A stretch of DNA of 64,000 nt. Origin: Timema cristinae. Taxonomy: Eukaryota > Arthropoda > Insecta > Phasmatodea > Timematidae. The stretch spans positions 7,183,033-7,247,032 of the forward strand of contig JBCFYV010001001.1 of NCBI GenBank assembly GCA_039000515.1, read 5' to 3'. The translations under genes and the position numbers were made by a program. The notes under the pieces are model-generated. The model saw only the letters and a list, made by a program, of their open reading frames with translations. It searched no databases and was not told the origin of the DNA. Of this stretch, positions 55,901 to 64,000 are shown piece by piece; the stretch's first letter is position 1, and every line of letters starts with the position of its first letter.

Positions 55901-56790
55901 ATTTTTATGTCCTTTGCACGACTGTAGGGGGCCTAATTCTAATTCTAATATCCATAGTTGATCTTGGGTCGATTTGAGAGTTTCTTTAGATTTAAATGAT
56001 ATTCCTTTGTCTTGGTGTTTCTATCTACACAATTAGTGTTTTGTTGCATCCCTTCAACAAATTAAAACTGGGCACTTTTATAGCGAGGTTGAGTTTTTTT
56101 TGGGGGGGGGGAGGAGGGGTGTTGAATATTTTGCTATTCTCTCCGTAGCTTTCTTTGCGATCTCTCGTTTGTATAATCGCTGTTATTTACCTTTATCATT
56201 ATACATATTGCATGTAATTCTGAAATATTTAGGGAAGGACCTTTTACTTGTCAAATTAAGTACCTTAATTAACTTTGTAAATTTCTTTTAAAGTCACTTT
56301 GAGCAAAATGAATTAAACATATTTGAGTAAATTTGTATTAATTGTGTCTTTCCTCTTACATAAGAACTCCCATGTTCAGAAAATTTCCGGATCTTTAGGA
56401 ATGAGTAAAACGTATATTATTACCTTTGAAGTTTAATTGATTATTCATACAGGGGAAAACAGTACAATGGCATTTTTTTTGTACAGATTAAAAACGTAAG
56501 TAAATAATTACACAAAAAAGTCTAAAAGTTTGCTTGTCCAACAATGACTTGTAACTAGGTGGTATTGAGACTAAGTATTATTAGTTATCATTATTATTAA
56601 TGATAAATAATGCAGAAAAAAAATTATAGCTATGTTAATATTACAGTTACTTTTATTGTTAAATTAAATTTATATAGCTCGTTAAATATCTAAACACTCT
56701 ATAAGAATATAATTTTATGTAGTATTGTATAGTACTAAACAAATACTAGAAATCAGTAAATAAAGGTAATAAAGTGATTAACTAAACATT
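55901..56790. other. Gene-free AT-rich stretch
   Basis: No recognised feature except a G-rich run at 56101-56116. Confidence 0.4.
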
Positions 56791-56791
56791 A

Positions 56792-57001
56792 GGTCCGGCA
56801 AAGATTTATCTGATTACCAAACCCTTCCTTCACCTCTGACAAGACATCTTGTGAATGTGAGGAATGCCAGGTCTCCACCGTGGTTCGGATTCCACGTTAA
56901 ACTGTAGTCCTCCATTTCATCTCACAATCACCCTACCATTACACATTAGCGTAAGAGCGTATAACCTGAACGGGTAGTAAGACGCGTGCTAATAATAATA
57001 A
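56792..57001 (+). mobile_element. SINE-C, 5'-truncated, with target duplication
   Basis: Starts at GGTCCGGCAAAGATTTATC, at the end of the tRNA-like head. TAACTAAACATTA repeats at 56779-56791 and 57002-57014. Confidence 0.92.
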
Positions 57002-57273
57002 TAACTAAACATTAAAACACACAATGTGTTATCATTAAGTAATTTTTTTTTATCTAAGACACAGATGAAGAAATAATAACACTCTTAAGGTAAATTGTCC
57101 GGCTAAAACAAATGACACACGACTAGCTTTTGTATACTGGGTGACGTAAGCAATGACATCAAATTCCTACAAGTGGCTCCTCTACCTTTATATTATCTTT
57201 ACATTGTTCTTCATCATCCCTTCCCTAAATGTCAACTAGTACTACTACAGTTAATTAAAATATACCTACCCTT

Positions 57274-57374
57274 CGTTTACCCCGAAAGGCAGCAAGTTTT
57301 CAATATGTTACACTATGCCCATGGCTTAAGTTAATAGATAGGGTCATAGTGTAACTAACCTCTCAGGTTAAACG
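57274..57374. mobile_element. Small MITE with CGTTTACC termini, copy 2
   Basis: CGTTTACCCCGAAAGGCAGC at the left and CCTCTCAGGTTAAACG at the right. The internal pair TTACACTATG and CATAGTGTAA forms a hairpin. 101 bp against 113 bp in copy 1. Confidence 0.75.
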
Positions 57375-57515
57375 GAGTGTAGCTTTACAAGACATTATTT
57401 TAATTATAGTCCGTGCTCAATTACTGTAATATTTGCTACATGCAAGGTAAACGGCGGTCTTGAGACTCGTCCAAGGTATTGTGTGTTGGCTGCAACCGGC
57501 TAATTCCATACTCTA

Positions 57516-57523
57516 TGACGTCA
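57516..57523. promoter_or_regulatory. Consensus CRE palindrome
   Basis: TGACGTCA, in a less repetitive segment (57420-57720) that could hold the EXT2 promoter or a first exon. Only the 8-base match supports this. Confidence 0.25.
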
Positions 57524-57844
57524 TGATCCCTGGACTTGTCAACTAATCTAAAAACCAAAAGCTAACATTTTAATACATCATTGATAAAGATATATTATGC
57601 GAGTCATCTGCTATCCTCTCCTCCGTTATCCTAATCCCGCCTTTCCTTCCATATCTATCTGGTTGCTCCTTTCCACCACATTGATCTTTCACAGCTCTTC
57701 CTGCCTCTGAAATTGAATCATAGATAGTGCCACGTGCCTACCAACTTTTGTATTTATTTTGATCGAAATATTCCTTTTTATAAAATAAAATCACATTATA
57801 TTGTATGTGGTAAACTATTAAATCGACAAAATATGCCGGCTAAT

Positions 57845-57847
<3 letters not shown>

Positions 57848-57906
<59 letters not shown>
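57848..57906. repeat. (CA)n microsatellite
   Basis: About 29 CA dinucleotides, followed by interrupted ACA repeats to 57930. Confidence 0.98.
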
Positions 57907-57908
<2 letters not shown>

Positions 57909-58299
57909 CAACACACACAACAACACACCACAAAATCATATTAAAATATATTATATATGTAATTTATAAATAAATCATATAAAATAACCTTAAAATCACA
58001 ACCATTACACAATCACAAGCATTAACAGCCGCGCTCCATTAACAAAGCTATAAAGTGACATCAAGGTGAAAATTCTTAATTCACAAGTTTATTTTTTCCA
58101 ATTGTGTCAAGTTCATACGTTTTCTTTTCAAAACCAATAAGGATTTATTGAGTGTTTTCAGAATGACTAAATATTTTATACAATTTTTAAACATAACTAC
58201 GGAATCTATTTATTAACATTAAATAAATATACGTGTTGTCCACACTTTTTTTCCCTCATGAGCATTGGGTCTCATGTCTTCAAGATCTCTTCCTGATTT

Positions 58300-58545
58300 T
58301 TTAGTAACGCGTCTTACTGACCGTTCGGGTTGGACGCATATGTACAATTATTACGCTAATAGTTTTAGGAATTAGGAAAGTTATTTTAATAAGAAGTGTA
58401 CCTGTGGATGCGTGGAGGGAGAGTGGAAAAACATTCTGGAAAAACCACCCTCAGTACACCCGACCAAGATTTTACCCTTGATCTTCCAATCATCGGCAGT
58501 CTTGGTACTCTACTGAGAGAGTCGCGCGTTAGACCACCAAAGTTG
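58300..58545 (-). mobile_element. SINE-B, minus strand
   Basis: ACGCGTCTTACTGACCGTTC, GGAATTAGGAAAGTTATTTT, GCGTGGAGGGAGAGTGG, CAGTACACCCGACC, AATCATCGGCAGTC, CGTTAGACCACC. Confidence 0.85.
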
Positions 58546-58739
58546 GTTACTTTGTAGTGATTACTTTGTTAGTAATGGATGAAAAGTGAATAAAATTATT
58601 ATTATTATTATTAATATTCTAGGGTCCATTTTGGCTTCGTAAGCCTAAGGTTTGTGTAAGGGCTGGGAGAGTTTAAAATCATTTAAGCATTAATTTATTT
58701 AAAAATATGTATTCCATGACTAAACTAATATTATTGTTT

Positions 58740-58982
58740 AGCACCGCCTCTTACTACCCATCCGGGTTATAAGCTTAAGTATTAATTACGCTATGGTGCT
58801 AGGAATTAAGAAGGTTGGATTTGAAGAAGTGAACCCGCATTTGCGTGGAGGGGGAATGAAAAACCATTTAGGAAAAGCCATTCCCAGTCACCCAACCTAT
58901 ATTTTAACCTCGATCTCCCCGTCCTCGGCAGTCGAGCTCAACACGACTAGCGCGTTAGCCAACTACGCCACTGAGGCGGGTG
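58740..58982 (-). mobile_element. SINE-B, minus strand, well preserved
   Basis: GCACCGCCTCTTACTACCC, TTGCGTGGAGGGGGAATG, AACCTCGATCTCCCCGTCC and head GCGTTAGCCAACTACGCCAC, the same head variant as 41932-42190. Confidence 0.88.
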
Positions 58983-59640
58983 GGTATGGTTAAAATCGTC
59001 CCTTGTATTATTTTCACCCCTGATTAAAATAATATCCTCTATTTTTTACACCTAGTCAAACAAAACTGTCGCCTCATAATTTTCACTACCTGTAAAATAT
59101 TAACTTTCACCACTTTTACTACCAAGTTAAATTATTAGCGTGTCTTATATTCATAAACTGGCTAACCATATCATGAGCTACATCCATATGGGCTATCCAC
59201 ATGTTTACACTAATTGGGTAAGGATAAAGCTCCCGATATCCTCAAAACTAGATAGACCAAATGGAGGGTACAAGGAAAAAAGTGGAAAGGCTCATTCATA
59301 CATTTTCCAAGACAACAAAGCCCACAAGAACCCCAGCAAATACTTAACTTAAAAAAATAATTTCAACATGAAAAAAACCTCTTTTAACCATAATATACGG
59401 TACATTATAAAGGTTTTATGATTGTCTAACAGATGGTAGCACTAACTCAATTTTAGTTAAAATTGGACTTTAACCATTTTCTGCCCCGTACCCTTCATAT
59501 TATATGAGATTGGCGACGTTGTCTGCATGTCTAATGGTTAGGGGTTTGTATTTGTAAGGACCGTATTTCACTTCCATATTTCTTTGATAAAAGTTCTTTG
59601 ATTATAGAAATATGATGTATCTTTGACGATCCATCAAATA

Positions 59641-59935
59641 TCTACATTAATAAACTGAAAAGTTTGTTTGTTCGTCTTTTATTATTATTGTGCAATATCT
59701 ACCGCAGGCAGAGGGCTAACATATTAACATTAGTGCACTTGTGTACAAACATGTGCTTCTCAAAAGTGTAATCTTAATTTTTTTGTAATTTTTAAAAAAT
59801 GTATTAAAAGTTGGGTTGAACTAAGTAAAATGAAGATATTTTGTTCTTTCTGTTTGAAGCAAATAAAAGCGTTGCCCTGTGTAACCACGCAATGCATTGC
59901 GTGGCTACCATGAGCAACGCTGTGTATTTCTACTG
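59641..59935 (+). mobile_element. Helitron-like element, copy 2, with perfect palindrome
   Basis: Begins TCTACATTAATAAACTG, shares ATCTACCGCAGGCAGAGGGC with copy 1 and carries a perfect 20-base palindrome (59885-59904). Its end GTATTTCTACTG is mutated from the CTAG seen in copy 1. Confidence 0.65.
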
Positions 59936-59989
59936 TCTTTTATAAAATAACTATTATATTTTACAACTTTTTTTAAGTAAAGCATCTAC

Positions 59990-61040
59990 GTTAAAGGACA
60001 TGATCTAGGGTTTTTATATAGAAAATGGTAGACTCCTATGGTTTAACCTGGACATGCAAGGCAACTAAAAATGTAATAGTAAAGTGTGATTTAATTTTTT
60101 TTAATGACATAAACAAAGCATGTGTGTGTTATTCCTTTTAACTAAGAGAGAATAACTTTGGCAACCACATTTAAAAAAATGTATCGTCAAATCAAAGTTT
60201 TTTACACAATTGGCTTAGATTTTTGTAATCACATTTAGTAAAAACATTTAAGAAAATATTATGTAATAGTTTTTTTTTTAAATTATGGGTGGTCAACTCT
60301 TTTACTGTATATTTGATAGCATAGATAGTTATCTTTCTTAAAATAAATATGACAGTGAAATACCATCTTAAGACTACCATATCACCAGCTAGTTAAAATA
60401 GTCACTTGTTCTAATTTCATCGCCTGGTTAAAGCGAAAGCTTTTACTAATTTTATCACCTAGTTACAATAATAGATTGTACTATTTTCTCACTGGCTGCT
60501 AGAAACATTTGCACTCAATTAATAAAGTATATTAATACTGTCGAGATAACAAACAATATTAAAGTGTGTGAAAGTTAAATCAAGTTTAGGACTGTAAAAT
60601 TCTCATTAAAATCAATTTCTATAGTTAGCTCATCATACTTAAGCAGAGTAACGTTAATATATTCAAAGCTCTATAAAATACACTTGTATCGTATATTTTT
60701 ATCTGTTACGGAACACATAAAGAATACAGACAGTAGTTTTGGCTTACAGAGAATGGCTTATCAATACAGCTAACCTAAGTTTTATGCTGTTGATCCTCAA
60801 AACTATAATACAATAGTTTTATGGAACATTTAGACAGTACAGATAATAATAGTGGTAGTAAGAAAAAATACACTAACAAATTTAACGTTCATTAAATTCT
60901 GGTTTTAAGTATCAAATCGAAACAATTGGTTTAATGAAGATCAATCTTTCTTTTCAAAACAGCCTTCCCCCCTTCCCCATCTTCTTTATTGTGCGTTAAT
61001 AATGATTATTATTTTAGGATGGTCACTTAAAATTTAAATC
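59990..61040. other. Gene-free AT-rich stretch upstream of the secreted-protein gene
   Basis: No coding region or recognised repeat. Confidence 0.4.
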
Positions 61041-61047
61041 TGAAAGG

Positions 61048-61055
61048 TATTTAAG
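61048..61055 (+). promoter_or_regulatory. Possible TATA-like box
   Basis: TATTTAAG lies 62 bases before the ATG at 61110, leaving room for a start site near TTCATCAAAT. Weak evidence. Confidence 0.25.
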
Positions 61056-61109
61056 AATAATAGGTAAAAGCGTTCATCAAATAAAGAGCTATCATTCAGA
61101 AGTTTCACA

Positions 61110-61151
61110 ATGAGGTTTGTGGTGATATTAGGGTTTGCTGTCTTAATGCAG
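61110..61151 (+). CDS. Secreted-protein gene, coding exon 1
   Basis: Fourteen codons of hydrophobic signal peptide, ending CAG|GTAACA in phase 0. The context CACAATG is a reasonable start. Confidence 0.7.
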
Positions 61152-64000
61152 GTAACATATTTTATAAGTTGTAGGTAAGTTTTTTACCCGTGTCTTACTA
61201 CCCCTGTTCATATTAATTAATAAGGAAACTTTAAATTCTATTAATTAATTAATTTAATTCATTCATTCATTTTAAATTTCTCCTTACCAACAAAACCATG
61301 AATATTATTAAAAATTATACCTTTTCAGGTTATACGCGTATAATGATAACTAATCTAACAGGGTAGGAACGAGGGAGGAAGCGTTTTCAAGGTGATCTAA
61401 CCACATTTGTGTGGAAGGAGAGTAAGAATCCTTTCAGGAAAAAATTCTTTCAATAAACCCAACCGGGATTCGAACCCCAATCTCCCCCGTCTTCAGCAGG
61501 CCAGTCTAACATGAGAGCAACATCGTTAAAGCGGGCTATACTCATATTAATTACTATTATTATTTGATGTATTTAACGTCCACTTTCTGAACCAATTGAT
61601 TATATTAGTAAACTACTTATAAACTAACTTAAGTCTAGAACAGTCCTGCTTTGGTGGCTGCATGGTCTAAGGCTCTACTCTTGCAGCAGACAAGTGTACT
61701 GAGTTTTTTTAATTTTCAAAATAGCTTTTTACTCTCCCTACACTCAAATGCGGGTACATTTCCTCTAAACTCTAGAACTACTAGCTTAATTAGTACATAA
61801 GACGTGGTTCTAAAACAATCTAGTACACAATACCCAGCACCCAACCATTAATTTATCACTGTGAAAGGGGAATCCCACATTTCACCAATAATACATTTTC
61901 CGGCCATGCTGGTAATCGAACCAGTAGGTAGACATGATTACGACTGAGATAAGCTGTCAGATCATATTAATTATACCAATGAAGGTAAAAGATCATAAAG
62001 ATAAGAGTTTGGAGGAAATATACCCTAATTTGCGTGGAAGGAAATTGGGAAACAATTTTAGGACAAAAAAAACATCCTCAAGACCACAGTTGGGAATCGA
62101 TCCTCGACTTTCTTACTACCAGAAAATCAGACGAGATAATCCTGAAATTTAATTAAAAAAATCTACCAATACGGGCTCCATGTTAGTAACAATAGCAGGA
62201 TTCTGGTGGAAGGAACTTTTAAAAAATACAAACTTTTTTAGCGGTCAACATTGATTACATTTTACTATAATATTATTATGTTATTTTACAGTTATTGATA
62301 GTATAGATAAAAAGTGACAACTGCAATCCCATGACTTGACGTATGAATATATAAAAAATGTTTTAATAGCTTTTATAACTGTCAAAAATTGTTCCTTACT
62401 AACTTAATCAAACTGTTTTAAAATAATTTTAGGGGAAACTATCAAGATTTATTATAACTACATATTATACAATAATGTTATTGGATATAAATGTCTGATA
62501 TTGGGTTTTAGGTGTTAAAGAGGGGGGGCCTACGTGGTATCAAGTGGAAATATAGTACCTTTAAAAAACTTATTTTTTTACAAGTGGTTATTACTGAATT
62601 CATCACAATTTTCCCTATTTGACGTAAATTAAAACGATTTATACTATGATTATTTATTTTAAAAAAATACTTGAAGGTGATTTAGTGAGTAGTTTCTAAC
62701 GTACCTTTTATTATTATTAATGTTTCAGTACGTGGTTGCTCAAGAAACTTATTATGGCTATTCAGATGATCCCAATTGTAAGTATACCCTGATTTTGATT
62801 GGAAGAACAGTAGATAAAATCAAAACATATTTTTTTTGTGGTCAACATTGACGATATTTTCTTATATTATTTATGTTGTTTGTTAGGTATTGATAATATC
62901 TATCAAAAGTAACATATGCAGATGACATGACTTTATGTATGAATATATTAACATTGTTTTAGTAACTTTATTAACTAACTTCCACTGTTCTTCCTACCGA
63001 AATCATACAATAGTTATTAAACACGTAAATAAGATACAAATATTTAAAATGTATTTGAAAATGAATATATGATCATATTTTACATTCGATCGTTTATTAT
63101 TGTTTCCACGGTGACCTGGTGGTCTAGGGGTAAGGTGTCAGACTTCTATGCTGGCGGCCGGGGTACAATCCTCGGTCCCGGCACAGATTTATCTGATTAC
63201 CAAACCCTTCCTTCACCTCTGACAAGACATCTTGTGAATGTGGGGAATGCCAGGCCGCCACATTGGCTCGGATTCCACGTTAAACTGTAGGTCCTTCATT
63301 TCATCTCACAATCACCCTACCATTACACATTAGCGTAAATGCGTATAACCCGAATGGGTAGTAAGACGCGGTGCTAATAATAATAATAATAATATATTAA
63401 TAATAAATAATAATAATATTGTTTCCACATAGCTTAGTATCCATTTAGTCTGTTCGAAACTTGAATTAAATTTTGTGTGTGTGCATCATGTGCTGCTACT
63501 CATCTGGGTTATCCAAATATTTCCACTAAGGGGGTAAGTATGAGGATGGTAATATTTGAGAAATTTACCAGAATTTTACGTGTGGGAAGAGTAGAAAACT
63601 ACTAAGAAAAAAAACCTCAACCAGGACTTGAACCCTGACCTTCCCATCACTGGAAACTCAGTTTATTGATAGAGTGACATCATATCCTGTGTGTCCTACA
63701 GTTCAGTTCATCAACTAGCACGAAGTCACAGAATGAAGATGGAAAATTGGATGATAATGCATAAAACAATCAGAGAAACTAAAAACTCCTCTCAAACCTA
63801 CTGGGATCAAACCTCGTAACTCTAGAATCAGAGATAGGAATTTAACCCAGAACATGAAAGGTGACGGCTAGATGGATGTCTGGGACATTTTTTTTATACG
63901 TAAATACGTACAAACCAAGACATTTTACTTTAAACAATTTCGTTTTCATCTTTCAATTATTCATTTTTCACTGGTGTAGGTGAAGATCCCATTTGTCCTA
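61110..64000 (+). CDS. Small secreted protein, 5' part of gene (three exons), partial
   Basis: Three short exons join in frame: 61110-61151 ([14 protein letters not shown]), 62729-62777 ([16 protein letters not shown] plus one base) and 63980-64000 (completing Cys, then EDPICP). Splice sites are CAG|GTAACA, TTTCAG|TACG, AAT T|GTAAGT and GTGTAG|GTGA. Residues 1 to about 18 form a typical signal peptide with likely cleavage in VVA|QE, leaving an N-terminal Gln or Glu, a Tyr/Asp-rich stretch, then the first two cysteines three residues apart before a proline. The rest is beyond the right edge. Family unknown. Cys-rich secreted inhibitors such as Kazal-type proteins can begin like this, but too little is visible to say so. 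Support is the coherence of ORF, signal peptide and four splice sites; no transcript evidence. Confidence 0.7.
61325..61545 (-). mobile_element. SINE-B, minus strand
   Basis: AGGTTATACGCGTATAATG, TGTGTGGAAGGAGAGTAAG, CCCAACCGGGATTCGAACCC, CCCGTCTTCAGCAGGCC. Its tail (CCGTGTCTTACTACCC) may be displaced to 61190, with about 120 bases inserted. Lies in intron 1 of the secreted-protein gene. Confidence 0.7.
61560..61955 (-). mobile_element. SINE-A, split by a SINE-B
   Basis: ATTTAACGTCCACTTTCTGA and AAACTAACTTAAGTCTAGA before the insertion, CAACCATTAATTTATCACTG, TTTCCGGCCATGCTGG and CGACTGAGATAAGC after it, in minus-strand SINE-A order. Confidence 0.75.
61644..61815 (+). mobile_element. SINE-B inserted in SINE-A
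   Basis: GCTTTGGTGGCTGCATGGTC head and GTACATAAGACGTGGTTC tail. TCTAGAACA on the left and TCTAGTACA on the right are a probable target duplication with one change. Confidence 0.75.
62203..62415 (+). repeat. Intron segment, duplicated at 62793-62992
   Basis: Shares ordered blocks with the later segment: GGTCAACATTGA, TATTGATA, AAAAGT.ACA and CATGACTT..GTATGAATATAT. It lies before exon 2, its partner after exon 2. Confidence 0.7.
62729..62777 (+). CDS. Secreted-protein gene, coding exon 2
   Basis: Acceptor TGTTTCAG|TACG, donor AATT|GTAAGT. Sixteen codons plus one base: end of the signal peptide and start of the mature chain. Confidence 0.7.
62793..62992 (+). repeat. Intron segment, duplicate of 62203-62415
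   Basis: Second copy of the duplicated segment, directly after exon 2; substitutions and small indels throughout. Confidence 0.7.
63110..63417 (+). mobile_element. SINE-C, full length, with target duplication
   Basis: Complete head GTGACCTGGTGGTCTAGGGG, body and tail with a long (ATA)n. ATTGTTTCCAC repeats at 63099-63109 and 63418-63428. Lies in intron 2 of the secreted-protein gene. Confidence 0.93.
63480..63690 (-). mobile_element. SINE-B fragment, minus strand
   Basis: TGCTGCTACTCATCTGGG, GTGTGGGAAGAGTAGAAAAC, ACCAGGACTTGAACCCTGAC and CCCATCACTGGAAACTC; diverged. Confidence 0.6.
63980..64000 (+). CDS. Secreted-protein gene, coding exon 3 (cut by window edge)
   Basis: Acceptor GGTGTAG|GTGA. 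The first two bases complete a Cys codon, then EDPICP; open to the edge. Confidence 0.6.

Noticed and set aside
57734..57973. Open frame rich in Thr-His
   Set aside because: Translation of the (CA)n microsatellite.

Overview
The window is nuclear DNA from an animal and most resembles a repeat-rich insect genome. It is AT-rich, genes are split by GT-AG introns, and transposon remnants fill most of the rest. The exostosin-2 protein encoded here agrees with the fly Sotv sequence over long stretches as I recall it. The insect assignment is an inference from family knowledge, and I cannot name the order.

Three real genes are visible. (1) The first coding exon of serum response factor (SRF, blistered in flies) is on the minus strand at the left edge (1503-1958). 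It stops inside the MADS box at a clean splice donor, and the rest lies left of the window. Two CArG-type sites lie about 0.4 kb upstream. (2) A complete EXT2 (sotv) gene is on the minus strand in ten coding exons (28761-53131), about 712 residues with N-terminal membrane anchor, exostosin domain and C-terminal glycosyltransferase domain. All junctions are phase-consistent, but exon 8 lacks one base and so carries a frameshift. (3) The 5' end of a small secreted-protein gene is on the plus strand at the right edge (61110 onward), in three tiny exons joined in phase. It encodes a signal peptide and the start of a mature chain with cysteines.

The rest is mobile-element history. 2.4-28 kb is gene-free: SINEs, MITEs, two large minisatellites (13.2-14.9 and 15.4-16.2 kb), nested hAT elements, a decayed hAT transposase (about 21.9-23.8 kb) and a CpG-richer patch near 17.2-17.7 kb. 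EXT2 introns hold LINE fragments, several unnamed repeat families and a 62-bp minisatellite that grew out of a LINE reverse-transcriptase segment. 54-60 kb holds a P-element transposase relic and two Helitron-like copies.

I use my own labels for repeats. SINE-A to SINE-D are tRNA-headed SINEs: B and C share one 3' tail, A and D share another. Repeat E, F, G and H are interspersed families of unknown class, described at first mention. SINE-C is young: six of its seven copies have clear 11-13 bp target-site duplications, and all seven lie on the plus strand. No RNA genes, CRISPR arrays or bacterial-type operons were seen.
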